Of a stretch of DNA of 64,000 bases, positions 1-9,073 are shown one piece after another (the stretch's first letter is position 1; each line of letters opens with the position of its first letter). Where the stretch lies: NCBI RefSeq assembly GCF_000971975.1, contig NZ_LAQO01000007.1, positions 1 through 64,000 on the forward strand, in the 5' to 3' direction. The translations under genes and the position numbers were made by a program. The DNA comes from Paenibacillus algorifonticola. GTDB lineage: Bacteria > Bacillota > Bacilli > Paenibacillales > Paenibacillaceae. The notes under the pieces were generated by a model. The model searched no databases. It was not told where the DNA came from and saw only the letters and a list, made by a program, of their open reading frames with translations.

Positions 1-108
1 AATTCAGGACCAAGGCCGCTTAACTAATCTTTATTTTTTATACTGTCTACTTGACGGGGTGCAGTTCAAAAGTCTGAACAGACTTCACGGATAGCCCTTC
101 TTGCAATG

Positions 109-1248
109 CTATTCCTTTTCTCGTTTTTTCCATACAAGCAGGGACAGCAGCAGGCCTGCGAACGCCCAAGCTGCCATACCGTAATACAGCGCTGCCCCGC
201 CGTACATATCCATCACCCAGCCGCCCAACGTAGCTGCAACAATGCTGGAGACGCCGAAGAACAGCACAGCCAGTATCGTCTGTCCGGTAGCCTTCCACTC
301 TTCCGGAATAATCGCATACAAATATTGAATCGCTGCCGTATAAAACAGGACGAACGAAACGCCTTGCAGCAGCTGCAGCCATAAGAGCGCGACCGGATCA
401 GTCGTTAAGGCGGAGAACAGAAACCGGAGCGTATAAAAACCGGCAGCAGCTGCAATTACTTTCAGCTCATGCCCTTTTTTAATGAAATAATGGCAAATGG
501 CGAAAAACACAAACTCAATAATCGTCATGACCGTCCAAGCCTGTCCGATAAGCTGGACGTCTCCCCCAAGGCTTTTCATATAAATGCCGATATAGCTGTC
601 GTTCATCCGATGCGGAATTGCCAAAAACAGCACCAAGCCGAGGAAATAAAGCGTCTGCCTGCGCGTGAAAAACCGCTTGATATCGCGAAGCGCCATCGGC
701 TTCGTTGCAGCAGGCACTTCAGCTAGCGTACTGCACAACAGCAAGGTAATCACACCATATAGCACAAAGAGCACAGCCATACTATCTATCCCGTAATGCT
801 TGCCTGCATAGCCGATAATCGAGGAAGCCATTGCATAGCCTAGCGCGCCGAACATGCGTACCGAGCCGAAGCTGACCTTATGCTGCTGGGAAACCCGGTA
901 ATTCAAGCTTTCGACGAGCGGATCGGTCGGCATGAAGAAGAAATACATGACACAGGTCAAAAAGAATAACGAAGCCAGCTCCGCTGATTGAAAAAGGAAG
1001 GCGCCGACAATAACCGATACAGCGATGAGCAGGAGCAGCACCTTTTTAACTACCTTATATTTATCGCTTATCATGCCCCACAAAGGCTGTGAAATGACCC
1101 CAATGAAGCTGCCTGTTCCAATAATTAAGCCGATATTCGTTGCCGTAATGCCTCGCTCAGACAAGTAAATCGGCAAAAAGGACAAAAACAGCGCAAATAA
1201 GGAGAAATAGAAGTAATTATAAAATCGCAAAAAAATAACCTGTCTCAT
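109..1248 (-). CDS. MFS transporter (MFS_1-like / sugar-symporter type)
   Basis: A 379-residue integral membrane protein with about 12 hydrophobic segments and a typical MFS loop after TM2 (GMISDKYK). It starts MRQVIFLRFYNYFYFSLF, as the MFS_1-like group related to LacY/nucleoside symporters usually does. The substrate cannot be read from the sequence. An upstream in-frame ATG at 1272 would add eight residues but has no convincing ribosome site. The chosen ATG overlaps, as ATGA, the stop of a short upstream ORF that has its own purine-rich site, which suggests translational coupling. The gene stands alone and ends about 100 bases from the window edge. Confidence 0.85.
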   Translation of the reverse strand: MRQVIFLRFYNYFYFSLFALFLSFLPIYLSERGITATNIGLIIGTGSFIGVISQPLWGMISDKYKVVKKVLLLLIAVSVIVGAFLFQSAELASLFFLTCVMYFFFMPTDPLVESLNYRVSQQHKVSFGSVRMFGALGYAMASSIIGYAGKHYGIDSMAVLFVLYGVITLLLCSTLAEVPAATKPMALRDIKRFFTRRQTLYFLGLVLFLAIPHRMNDSYIGIYMKSLGGDVQLIGQAWTVMTIIEFVFFAICHYFIKKGHELKVIAAAAGFYTLRFLFSALTTDPVALLWLQLLQGVSFVLFYTAAIQYLYAIIPEEWKATGQTILAVLFFGVSSIVAATLGGWVMDMYGGAALYYGMAAWAFAGLLLSLLVWKKREKE

Positions 1249-1325
1249 ACGCCCGGCAACATGACGCCGCATAAGCTGCCTGCGCTTGTAAATCTATCGT
1301 GCATCGTCAAAATTCTCCCTTCCAT
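1245..1325 (-). CDS. possible 26-residue leader peptide coupled to the MFS gene
   Basis: A short ORF (MEGRILTMHDRFTSAGS...) follows a GGAGGTGA purine tract, and a second internal ATG at 1304 has GGGAG about ten bases ahead. Its TGA overlaps the MFS start codon as ATGA. The arrangement is visible in the sequence. That it is translated, and that it controls the transporter, is inference. No homology is recognised. Confidence 0.3.
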   Translation of the reverse strand: MEGRILTMHDRFTSAGSLCGVMLPGV

Positions 1326-1428
1326 TACCCAAGTCTTCACCTCCGATAAGTGTAAAATAGATTGGCTGAATTGAACAGCCGCATTCCTAGCTCGAGAGCA
1401 ATATTTTGAGCCGCTGGGGGCGCCTAGA

Positions 1429-2274
1429 CTACTTTCTGTCCAGCAGCGCCTGCAGCTTATGGATTGCTTTCTGATACTCTGATTTATCGAGCTCATTGAG
1501 CGAGAGGCTCTCCTGAAGCTTCAGCTCCGTTTCGAATTGCTTCATTAGACTTATCATTTGCGTCTTCGGATCTTTCGGCTTCGCTGGCTCAATCGTCTTC
1601 TCGCCTGTCTGAACGGAAAGCTCCCCTTTCCCATCAATTTGGCCTAGAAAAACATCCTCTACCTTCATTTTCTGATCCCGCAGCTGCTTTTTCAGCCAAT
1701 TAGAGTCTCTTCCTGAGCTGCGCAGCGAGTACTCCAGAATGTTGCCGTCCATCACGACCGTTTTGGGTTCACTCTCCTCATTGATTTTCAGGCCAAGCAT
1801 ATTAGGCGTCAGTGGCTGCTGCTCCTGCTTGAGCATGACGTTGATTTCACCGCTCTGCTCCATAATGGCAAATTCGACATCAGCCACTCGGAATACATCC
1901 TTTTTGCGCAGCTGCTCCAGCAGCTCATCAATAGTGAGACGCTCTTTAAACAAATTTTCACGCAGCAAAATGCCTCGTTCGATTAAAACGGTAGCTCTCC
2001 CATCAATAAAGTCGCGTAATTTTTTGCTTTTCAGCGTCGCAAATTCAAAGCCGACGGATACAGCCACCCACACGCTTAAAGCCAATAATCCCAGGTACCA
2101 TTCGTTATCCAAATCAAGAGAAACATAGGCTGCAATGTTGCCCATCGTAATTCCCGTTATGTATTCAAATAGCGACAGCTGCGATATTTGACGTTTGCCG
2201 AGCACCTTGGTCATCGTGAATAAAATAATAACCGCCGTTAACGTTCTAATGACAATCTCTAGCCAATCCTGCAT
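1429..2274 (-). CDS. DUF421 membrane protein (YetF/YdfS family)
   Basis: A 281-residue protein with three N-terminal hydrophobic helices (about residues 5-80) followed by a soluble DUF421/YetF-type domain. Typical family segments are visible: TKVLGKRQISQLSLFEYITG near the N-terminus, then GRATVLIERG and ERLTIDELLEQLRKKDVF. A charged, Lys/Glu-rich C-terminal extension follows. Related Bacillus proteins are membrane proteins of poorly defined role, several linked to sporulation or cell-envelope function; nothing here narrows that. A small ORF lies just upstream on the same strand. Confidence 0.88.
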   Translation of the reverse strand: MQDWLEIVIRTLTAVIILFTMTKVLGKRQISQLSLFEYITGITMGNIAAYVSLDLDNEWYLGLLALSVWVAVSVGFEFATLKSKKLRDFIDGRATVLIERGILLRENLFKERLTIDELLEQLRKKDVFRVADVEFAIMEQSGEINVMLKQEQQPLTPNMLGLKINEESEPKTVVMDGNILEYSLRSSGRDSNWLKKQLRDQKMKVEDVFLGQIDGKGELSVQTGEKTIEPAKPKDPKTQMISLMKQFETELKLQESLSLNELDKSEYQKAIHKLQALLDRK

Positions 2275-2291
2275 TTAAATTGCAGCCTCCT

Positions 2292-2474
2292 CTATTCATT
2301 CCTGCTTTTTATCTTCTGAATAGGGTCTCCAATTGGAGTAAAGTCATTCATACTATAGCCGTACACAGCAAACAAAAAAGGTTCCGTGTTTCCGGCATCC
2401 ACCAGCTTGTTCAACAGCACATGCAATTGCCCTACATCCGTAGGATGCTGCTGCATCTGATCAAACAGGCGCAT
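2292..2474 (-). CDS. small protein of unknown function (60 aa)
   Basis: A 60-residue ORF (MRLFDQMQQHPTDVGQLHVL...GNTEPFLFAVYGYSMNDF). It lies 17 bases upstream of the DUF421 gene and could be cotranscribed with it. The composition is protein-like, but the only purine-rich ribosome site is too far from the ATG (about 18 bases). The upstream frame closes with TAA, so no longer start exists. I do not recognise a family. Confidence 0.4.
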   Translation of the reverse strand: MRLFDQMQQHPTDVGQLHVLLNKLVDAGNTEPFLFAVYGYSMNDFTPIGDPIQKIKSRNE

Positions 2475-2489
2475 TAACGCTTTATTTCT

Positions 2490-2825
2490 AAGTCCTTGCT
2501 TTTTTTACGCATCTGGGATATACTAATATTCGATGTGTTATATTTAACCCCCAAATATCCCTCCTAGAGATTCAATGTTTCCACAGATTTTAATCTTCTT
2601 TTCTGGATTTTCTTTTCTGTTCATTTCTGAATTCTCATGTTCGTGCTGTACGAGCTTTGATTCACACTGGCGCGGTCTAGGAGCCGCAAGGATGGAAGAG
2701 AGGTAGGGCTTCCGTTGTTTTGGAGTTAGGTTACGAGGCAAGATTATGCTGTCTTGCAAGATTAACAAGGGATATAACGGCCGTTCTTGTTGCAGAAGGC
2801 CCGGTTAAATATACGATACACAAAC
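2490..2825. other. gene-free stretch
   Basis: No ORF here has both a ribosome site and protein-like composition. A TTG-initiated reading frame of about 74 codons on the minus strand shows no recognisable motif. No RNA gene or long repeat is seen. Confidence 0.4.
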
Positions 2826-2852
2826 AGCGGCACCCGTTATTAGGGTGCCGCT
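2826..2852 (-). terminator. stem-loop after the GH43 lipoprotein gene
   Basis: A perfect 10-bp inverted repeat, AGCGGCACCC / GGGTGCCGCT, with a 7-base loop sits about 57 bases beyond the stop of the ABC/GH43 operon. The T-run is weak on both strands, so it may end transcription poorly or protect the 3' end. Confidence 0.55.
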
Positions 2853-2908
2853 ATCCAATTTTATAGAGGCATTTTGCAAATATACGTCTTCTGCACAAAG
2901 AGTGGCTG

Positions 2909-4309
2909 TTATTTGATCTTTTTTCCCCAGACAGCGAGCCCTTTGTCGTCCATTCCGGTAAATACAAGCGTAGACTTGTTCAGCTCTGAGTCCCATGCTG
3001 GCAGTACCAGTACCGTTTCCACCACCGCATTCGTCTGATCATCTTCTTGAAAATACAGGCGCACCGTGTGCTCGCCATCAAACTCCCAATAATCTGCTGA
3101 ATCTTTGGCACCAATCTTACCGTCTTTTCTCAGCTCAATCGCTTCGGAATCAATCGGGCCATCTATATATTTCTCGTGCGCTATGCGCTCCCATGTGCCC
3201 GCAAGTGCGGCCTTAGGTATCGTTTGCACCTGTTCCCCGGCATATCGTTCCGGCGACACCACCGGCCATCCGTCGTCTGTCCACAGCAGCTTGCGCACAT
3301 GCAAATACATCCAGTTCGGATCCTGCTCGGGGCGAGCATGATGAACGATATAATCGCTATCTCCGTCCTGCAAAATCGAGTTATGGCCTGGAGCGATCCA
3401 GCCCTCTCCTTCCGCGAACCGGTAGCCGCCCATAAGCTTGTTGCCAACATCGAAGGACGGATCATAAGCGGTATCCAGCATATCCCGGCCGAGGGAATCC
3501 AGAAAAGGCCCTGTTATCGACGCTGAACGTCCTACCCGTACATTATAATCCTGGCTGAGCGAGTCATAGGAAACGAACAAATAATATTGCTTCAGCTCAG
3601 CATTATAAATCATATAAGGACCTTCCACTGCTCCCGATTCCGAGGCGGCGCGAGCTGCGATTTTCGTCCCGTAGCCCTGTTCCGTAAGCTTGCCCGTAGC
3701 CGGATCAAGCGGAGAAACATAGATGCCTCCGAAAAAAGAACCATACACGAACCAAGGCTTGCCTTCGGCATCCTTTACAATGTTAGGATCAATCGCATTC
3801 GGTTCATCGCCAGGTCCCGTCTTGACGACTTCTCCCTGGTCCGTCCATGGCCCTTCCAGCGAATCGCTTGTTGCAACACCAATAAACGAGCGATTGGAGC
3901 CAAAGGTTGACGCGGAATAATACAAATAGAAGCGATCGCCAAGCTTCGCAACCTCTGGCGCCCACATGCCCTTTGCCCCCGTCCACGCCTTTGCTTCCGC
4001 TGGAACACCATCAAGCGCATAGCCGGCCCATTCCCAGTTCATTAGATCCTTCGATTTTCTGACCATAAGCCCCGGCTTTGCCTTTCCGCCGACCTTAACA
4101 TCCGTGGAGAAAATATAATACGTATCTCCTTCCTTAATAATAGAAGGATCATGCACATTGCTTATATTCCAGCCCTGCTCATTGTCTATCGTTGAAGTAT
4201 CGTACATCGGGTAGCTTGGCGGTGCCTGCGGATAAATCACTTCTTCGCCAGAGCAGCCGGACAGCCATACCGTAGCAACAGCCGTTATCGTTAAAAAGTA
4301 TCGTTTCAT
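2909..4309 (-). CDS. GH43 lipoprotein, probable endo-1,5-alpha-L-arabinanase
   Basis: A 466-residue exported lipoprotein: N-terminal signal with lipobox LSGC (Cys19), then a five-bladed GH43 domain. Visible motifs are NVHDPSII (base Asp54), GMWAPEV, AIDPNIVKD (pKa-modulating Asp) and GAVEGPYMIY (catalytic acid Glu). Length and the C-terminal beta domain (about residues 360-466) match the long Abn2/YxiA-type arabinanases of Bacillus rather than short GH43 exo-enzymes. It is last in an operon with a CUT1 importer, 8 bases after the permease, so it probably trims arabinan at the cell surface for that transporter. Exact substrate is inferred from subfamily resemblance. Confidence 0.88.
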   Translation of the reverse strand: MKRYFLTITAVATVWLSGCSGEEVIYPQAPPSYPMYDTSTIDNEQGWNISNVHDPSIIKEGDTYYIFSTDVKVGGKAKPGLMVRKSKDLMNWEWAGYALDGVPAEAKAWTGAKGMWAPEVAKLGDRFYLYYSASTFGSNRSFIGVATSDSLEGPWTDQGEVVKTGPGDEPNAIDPNIVKDAEGKPWFVYGSFFGGIYVSPLDPATGKLTEQGYGTKIAARAASESGAVEGPYMIYNAELKQYYLFVSYDSLSQDYNVRVGRSASITGPFLDSLGRDMLDTAYDPSFDVGNKLMGGYRFAEGEGWIAPGHNSILQDGDSDYIVHHARPEQDPNWMYLHVRKLLWTDDGWPVVSPERYAGEQVQTIPKAALAGTWERIAHEKYIDGPIDSEAIELRKDGKIGAKDSADYWEFDGEHTVRLYFQEDDQTNAVVETVLVLPAWDSELNKSTLVFTGMDDKGLAVWGKKIK

Positions 4310-4317
4310 AGGCGCCT

Positions 4318-5160
4318 CTAACCTTTCACGCCAGAAATGGCAACCGATTCAATAATTTGCTTCTGGAATACGAGAAAAATAATGAGCATTGGCAGCAGCG
4401 CAATGAAAGATGCCGCCATAATAAGCGCGTAATCGGTCTGAATCGCATAAGTCGCGTTAAAATTCGCAATAACGAGCTGAAGCGTCTGCTTCTCCGGCGA
4501 ATTCAAATAAATAATCGGCGCCAAATAATCATTCCATACCGCCATAAACCATAAAATAAGCTGCGCGGCCACAGCTGGGCGTATAAGCGGGAAAATGATT
4601 TTGGAGAAAATGCCGAAATACGAGCTGCCATCAATTTTTGCCGCTTCAATAATCGCGCCCGGCACGCTCGTCAAATACTGCCGCAGGAAAAAAATCATCA
4701 TAATGTTGCCGAATAGTCCCGGCACGATCAGCGGCTTCAGCGTATCGACCCAGCCAAATTCAGAGAACAGAATAAACTGCGGAATCATGACCGCCGGGTA
4801 AGGAATCATTAAGGCGGAAAGCAGCAGCAGGAAAATCATATTTTTGAAAGGAAACCGCAGCTTGGCGAAGGCGAACGCCGCCAGACTTGAGGTGAATGTG
4901 CCGATAATCGTCACGCACACCGTAATGATCAGGCTGTTCTGAATGCCGCTGAGCAGCGGGCCTTTTTCCCAAATTTCGATATACTTCTCAAAATGGAACG
5001 TTTCCGGTATCCATACTGGAGGCAGCGCAAATACCTCCGCCTTCGACTTGAAGGAGGTAGACAACGTCCACAGCAGCGGGGCAACCATAAATACGGCACC
5101 GATACTGATGACGATAAAAGCAAGCAAATCGGTCAGGTTGAATCTTTTTAACGATAGCAT
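4318..5160 (-). CDS. CUT1 sugar ABC transporter permease, MalG type
   Basis: A 280-residue permease with six hydrophobic helices. The EAA loop (EAAKIDGSSYFGIFSKIIFP) that contacts the ATPase is intact, and the C-terminus ends SVAISGVKG, typical of MalG-like subunits. It lies between the MalF-type permease and the GH43 lipoprotein in one minus-strand operon. Likely cargo is arabino-oligosaccharide, inferred from the flanking GH43 genes. No ATPase gene is present; a shared MsmX-like ATPase elsewhere is the usual arrangement in this group. Confidence 0.92.
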   Translation of the reverse strand: MLSLKRFNLTDLLAFIVISIGAVFMVAPLLWTLSTSFKSKAEVFALPPVWIPETFHFEKYIEIWEKGPLLSGIQNSLIITVCVTIIGTFTSSLAAFAFAKLRFPFKNMIFLLLLSALMIPYPAVMIPQFILFSEFGWVDTLKPLIVPGLFGNIMMIFFLRQYLTSVPGAIIEAAKIDGSSYFGIFSKIIFPLIRPAVAAQLILWFMAVWNDYLAPIIYLNSPEKQTLQLVIANFNATYAIQTDYALIMAASFIALLPMLIIFLVFQKQIIESVAISGVKG

Positions 5161-5193
5161 AAGTGAGGCTTCACTCCTTTCCTGCGGACAAGT

Positions 5194-6084
5194 TTATTCC
5201 ATATCCTTCGAGGAACGTTCATTCATGCGGAACTGCACGAGTGTAATGACGAAAATAAACAGTCCCAGCAGCATCGCCATCCCCGAGGCATAGCCCATCT
5301 GCAGATTCTCGAACGCTTTCTTCCATACATAGAAAACGACCGTTGCGGAGCTGTATTCCGGCCCGCCCGTCGGCGTCATAATGTTAACCTCAGTGAAAAT
5401 TTGCGCTCCCCCGATAATTTTCGTTACGACGATAAAGAACGTGACAGGCTTCACCATCGGGAACGTAATGTTCCAGAAAATATTCCAGCTATTCGCGCCG
5501 TCAAGCTGTGCCGCTTCATAATAATCCTTCGGCACGCTTTGCAGCGCAGCCAAATAAAGCAGCATGGAATACCCAATATTTTTCCAAATCATCATTAGAA
5601 TAAGAGCAGGCTTTACCGTGTACTTATCCGTGAGCCAGTTCGGCCCCTCAAAACCAAACAGCGCTAGAAACTGATTCACCAAGCCGTAGTCGCCGTTATA
5701 AGCCCACTGCCACAAAATCGATACCGCCGCGAGCGAAGAAATAACCGGTACATAATAAATGACCCGAAACGTTGTCGTACCGAACATTTTCCGATTCAGA
5801 CCCATCGCAAGCAGAAGCGCTAATGTAATTTCAATAGGAATACCAATCATCATAAAAATCGTATTAAAGCTCGCTTTATAAAAAAGCTCATCCGCGAGAA
5901 TATCTTTAAAATTGCCCAGCCCGATAAACGTCATCTGCCCGAGCCCATCCCAATCGGTGAAAGAGCCATATAGGGAGTACAGCAGCGGGTACATTGTAAA
6001 CAAGAGATAGCCGACAACGGGCGCCAGCACGAATAAATACCCGTAGTAGCTTTCTTTGCGGTAGAGACTCGACTTTGCCTTCAT
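5194..6084 (-). CDS. CUT1 sugar ABC transporter permease, MalF type
   Basis: A 296-residue permease that begins with a cytosolic stretch and the helix YLFVLAPVVGYLLFTMYPLLYS, typical of MalF-like proteins without the extra periplasmic insert. The EAA loop reads EAAQLDGANSWNIFWNITFP. It is the partner of the MalG-type subunit 33 bases downstream and of the binding protein upstream. Together they form one importer lacking its own ATPase. Confidence 0.92.
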   Translation of the reverse strand: MKAKSSLYRKESYYGYLFVLAPVVGYLLFTMYPLLYSLYGSFTDWDGLGQMTFIGLGNFKDILADELFYKASFNTIFMMIGIPIEITLALLLAMGLNRKMFGTTTFRVIYYVPVISSLAAVSILWQWAYNGDYGLVNQFLALFGFEGPNWLTDKYTVKPALILMMIWKNIGYSMLLYLAALQSVPKDYYEAAQLDGANSWNIFWNITFPMVKPVTFFIVVTKIIGGAQIFTEVNIMTPTGGPEYSSATVVFYVWKKAFENLQMGYASGMAMLLGLFIFVITLVQFRMNERSSKDME

Positions 6085-6265
6085 GTTTCACCCCATAGTA
6101 TAGCCGTGGGTTGGAGGGACGGGCATTTCTGAACGTTAGTGCCCTGCGCCTGCGTCTGCCGCCTGCTTGCCGCACCTGCCCCATTCCAGCTAAGAAATTG
6201 AGCCCGCCCTCTACCCTTACGGCTTTCGAGATTAGCCAAAGCTACGAAACTTTATTGCTTGGACA

Positions 6266-7615
6266 TTATTGCTTGGATTTTGCTTCCTGCTCAATCGCCT
6301 TGTCGAGCAGCTTCTGCATCTTCGGCTGTTCCGCCTTCACATACTCCGCTGCTGTCAGCTTGCCATCAAGAACAGGCTGAATATCGGTGAAAAATAGCTG
6401 ATACCATTCCGAGTTGTAAGTCAGCGTGTTAGGCATTGGCTTGCCGTAATCCTCTACGATACGGAGGAATTCCGCTTTGTTCGCAGGCTTCTTAGTCGTG
6501 TCTGCTGCCCATTTTTCCGCCATATCAATCAGGTTCGGAATTTGCACCTTGGCATCAACCAGCTGCTGCATGCCTTCTGGTGACGAGGTTAAGTATGTGA
6601 CGAGCTGCGCTGCTGCTTCCGGGTTTTTCGAGCTGCTGGATACGCCGATGCCAAGCGAGCCAAGGAATGTCGCGGATTTGCCCGTCGAGCCAGCTGGGTA
6701 AGGAATCAGATCATAATCGAAAGGCAGCGTCTCATACGTCGCGAGATCCCAAGGACCTACCGGGAAGAAAGCAAGCTCGCCCTTCATCCAGCGCTGATAC
6801 GTATCAAGCGTCGCCGCATCTTCAATCGACGGGGTAATTTTATGCACATTTTGCATATCGGCAAAATATTGCAGCGCCTCCGCGAACTTCGGATCGTCGA
6901 TCGTCACTTTCGTATTCGTTGCGTCCAACCAGTCTGCGCCATTGCTCCAGACGAATGCCTGCAGCGCCCAGTTGACATTAAAGCCTGTTCCGTACTGATC
7001 GATTTTGCCATCGCCATTCGTATCCTTCACCAATTGCTGATTGACCTTGATGAATTCGTCCCATGTATATGGCTTTTCCTTATCCGGCAATGGGATTCCA
7101 GCCGCTGTAAACATGTCTTTATTGTAGCCGAGAGCGAACGGGCCAACGTCCTTCGGCAAGCCGTAAATATTGCCTTGGCCTACGTTGCTGCCGTCATAAC
7201 GGTAAATATCGACGCCGCGCTTCCAGATGTTATCAAAATCGACATCCTTCACATATTCCGTAATATCCTTCAGCACACCGGCGTTGACGTAAGCTCTCAG
7301 ATCGCCTGGATCAAAATAAAATACATCCGGCACGCTTTTGCCTGTAATCGCCGCTTTCAGCTTCGTCGCGTATTGATCGCCTGTTGTCGTAATGATTTTC
7401 ACCTTTACATCGGGATGATCGGCTTCAAATTTCTTGACCGTCGCTTCATACGCCTTCTGCTCCTCCGGGCCGCCGCGAAACATAAAGCTAATTTGCTTCG
7501 TGCCGCCCTCTGCAGCTGCTTCATTGCCTCCTGTTTGCGCATTGCCGCTGCAGCCTGCCATTACGCCTCCCAACACTACCGTTGCTGCCATTGCCGCCAA
7601 TAAACTCTTTCTCAT
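6266..7615 (-). CDS. ABC transporter sugar-binding lipoprotein (CUT1)
   Basis: A 449-residue extracellular solute-binding protein of family 1. The signal peptide ends in a lipobox (VMAG-Cys22). The cluster [23 protein letters not shown] and the later [14 protein letters not shown] and GPWDLATYE segments are typical of oligosaccharide binders. The start is set by GAGGAGG eight bases before this ATG; an ATG 33 bases upstream lies in front of that site and is rejected. First gene of the importer/GH43 operon, about 150 bases downstream of a sigma-A promoter carrying a cre site. Confidence 0.93.
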   Translation of the reverse strand: MRKSLLAAMAATVVLGGVMAGCSGNAQTGGNEAAAEGGTKQISFMFRGGPEEQKAYEATVKKFEADHPDVKVKIITTTGDQYATKLKAAITGKSVPDVFYFDPGDLRAYVNAGVLKDITEYVKDVDFDNIWKRGVDIYRYDGSNVGQGNIYGLPKDVGPFALGYNKDMFTAAGIPLPDKEKPYTWDEFIKVNQQLVKDTNGDGKIDQYGTGFNVNWALQAFVWSNGADWLDATNTKVTIDDPKFAEALQYFADMQNVHKITPSIEDAATLDTYQRWMKGELAFFPVGPWDLATYETLPFDYDLIPYPAGSTGKSATFLGSLGIGVSSSSKNPEAAAQLVTYLTSSPEGMQQLVDAKVQIPNLIDMAEKWAADTTKKPANKAEFLRIVEDYGKPMPNTLTYNSEWYQLFFTDIQPVLDGKLTAAEYVKAEQPKMQKLLDKAIEQEAKSKQ

Positions 7616-7770
7616 CTTCAAACCCTCCTCAGCAAAATGAAACCGCATTCACAATTTGAATGACTCTCCCTGCATCCTGTTTGCATACGCGCTGATTGTC
7701 TTTATGTATCCGCATGGAGGTTCAATTAAATAACAAAAACATTAATAATTAATATTTTTATTTATTTTAG

Positions 7771-7799
7771 ATCATAATTCAAAGCGCTTACATTGTCAA
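7771..7799 (-). promoter_or_regulatory. sigma-A promoter of the importer/GH43 operon
   Basis: TTGACA (minus strand, 7799-7794), a 17-base spacer, then TATGAT (7776-7771): a perfect -35 and a one-mismatch -10. About 150 bases of AT-rich leader separate it from the binding-protein start. Confidence 0.85.
7779..7792. promoter_or_regulatory. cre site (CcpA operator) inside the promoter
   Basis: TCAAAGCGCTTACA matches the cre consensus TGWAAGCGCTTNCA at 13 of 14 positions and lies entirely between the -35 and -10 boxes. CcpA bound here should block RNA polymerase, so glucose repression of the importer operon is expected. That inference rests on the motif and its position. Confidence 0.8.
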
Positions 7800-7844
7800 C
7801 TGAATTTGTTTCATCTTCAGTATGACGCATAAGCCCCGGCTTTC

Positions 7845-8825
7845 TTATTCCTTGCCGTCGCGTACCGGAACGCCGAAGCTTGGCATGCCGTCTGCCGTCC
7901 AGCCGAAAACCTGCGCCCTCGTGTGGCGATTCGGATCGTATAACGGGTCGCCTGTAATTTCCTTGTAATTGCGGGCATGGTAAATCAGAATATCGTGCTT
8001 GCCATCCGGCGATACCGTAAAGCTGTTGTGTCCCGGTCCATATTGCCCATTCTCCTCGTTCGTTGTAAACACAGGCTCAGGCGCCTTGCTCCACGAAACG
8101 GGGTCCAGCAAATCACTGTCCGCAGATGCCGTCAGCAATCCCATACAATAATGGTGATTGGTCGCACTTGCCGAATAAGCGATGAAAATTTTGCCGTTAC
8201 GCTTCAGCACAGCCGCTCCTTCATTCACATAAAAGCCGATCTTCTCCCAATCGTATTCCGGCTGGGCGATCATCACCTGCTGGCCGCTAATCGTCCAAGG
8301 GTTGACCATCGCGGCAATATATAAATTCGAATTGCCCTCAATTGACAAATCCTTCTGCGCCCATACGAGATAGTGCGTCCCATTATGCTCGAAGCTCGTC
8401 GCATCAAGCGCAAACGATTCCCAATTGGCGATAATTTGACCTTTTTCGCTCCATTTCCCTTCCAGCGGGTTAGCCGATTCATTTTCCAGCACGAACATCC
8501 GATGGTCAAATAAACCTTCAACCGTCTCCGTCGTCCTGGCGGCTGCAAAGTAGATGTACCATTTCCCTTGGACAAAATGAATTTCCGGCGCCCAAATATT
8601 GGCGCTCATCGGCCCTTCCGCATATTTGGTCCATGCGACAACTGGCTCTGCTGCTCCCAGCTCCTGAATCGTACGCGCCCGTCTTAGCTCAATGCGATCG
8701 TATTCCGGCACGGAGCCAGTAAAATAGTAAAATCCATCTGTGTGGAGATATACCCAAGGATCGGCACGCTGCGGTATAATAGGGTTAATAAAGGATTGCT
8801 GCACCTGCTCGTTAACATTCAACAT
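7845..8825 (-). CDS. GH43 glycosidase, probable exo-alpha-L-arabinofuranosidase
   Basis: A 326-residue single-domain GH43 enzyme without a signal peptide, so probably cytoplasmic. Catalytic landmarks are RADPWVY (Asp22), the NIWAPEIHFV blade, SFALDATSFE (central Asp) and YVNEGAAVL (acid Glu). It resembles the short intracellular GH43 group acting on alpha-1,5-arabino-oligosaccharides. The start has AAGGAG nine bases upstream. It has its own promoter and lies downstream of the divergent ArsR-type regulator, so imported arabinosides are likely cleaved here. Exact specificity is not visible. Confidence 0.87.
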   Translation of the reverse strand: MLNVNEQVQQSFINPIIPQRADPWVYLHTDGFYYFTGSVPEYDRIELRRARTIQELGAAEPVVAWTKYAEGPMSANIWAPEIHFVQGKWYIYFAAARTTETVEGLFDHRMFVLENESANPLEGKWSEKGQIIANWESFALDATSFEHNGTHYLVWAQKDLSIEGNSNLYIAAMVNPWTISGQQVMIAQPEYDWEKIGFYVNEGAAVLKRNGKIFIAYSASATNHHYCMGLLTASADSDLLDPVSWSKAPEPVFTTNEENGQYGPGHNSFTVSPDGKHDILIYHARNYKEITGDPLYDPNRHTRAQVFGWTADGMPSFGVPVRDGKE

Positions 8826-8925
8826 GATCAGAACTCCTTGCTGTGCTTAATTGGCCTTGCTTCCGCACTCACTTACACCTTCATGTTAATCATTCATAAA
8901 TATGTTATTAACTATCTTCGATGTT

Positions 8926-8955
8926 AATATATCAACACTTTTATGCGGATGTCAA
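8926..8955 (-). promoter_or_regulatory. GH43 gene promoter with a palindrome over the -10
   Basis: TTGACA (8955-8950), an 18-base spacer and TATATT (8931-8926) on the minus strand. The -10 sits in a near-perfect dyad, TGTTAATATATCAACA (8922-8937). A winged-helix regulator bound there would block initiation; the adjacent ArsR-type protein is the obvious candidate (inference). Confidence 0.7.
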
Positions 8956-8971
8956 CCGTATTATGCCGATT

Positions 8972-8985
8972 TGAAGGCGCTTCCT
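8972..8985. promoter_or_regulatory. cre-like site between the divergent genes
   Basis: TGAAGGCGCTTCCT matches the cre consensus at 12 of 14 positions. It lies upstream of the GH43 -35 and touches the -35 of the regulator gene. Confidence 0.55.
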
Positions 8986-9013
8986 TGTCTGATTCGATTA
9001 AATCATGTATGAT
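8985..9013 (+). promoter_or_regulatory. promoter of the ArsR-type regulator
   Basis: TTGTCT (8985-8990), a 17-base spacer and TATGAT (9008-9013), about 60 bases ahead of the TTG start codon. Confidence 0.6.
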
Positions 9014-9073
9014 TAGTCTAAATGAGTGTTATTCACATAAACATTAATATTTCTTTTTTCGGAGGAAGCCACG

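Noticed and set aside
1..108. Coding sequence at the left edge
   Set aside because: The plus- and minus-strand frames here are short and shadow the MFS gene end; no motif is visible.
2544..2768. 74-codon TTG-initiated minus-strand ORF
   Set aside because: No ribosome site, low-complexity composition and no recognisable motif.
6842..7603. 253-codon plus-strand ORF antisense to the arabinan importer binding protein
   Set aside because: Lies wholly within a clear solute-binding gene on the other strand, has His/Arg/Ile-rich shadow composition and no ribosome site.
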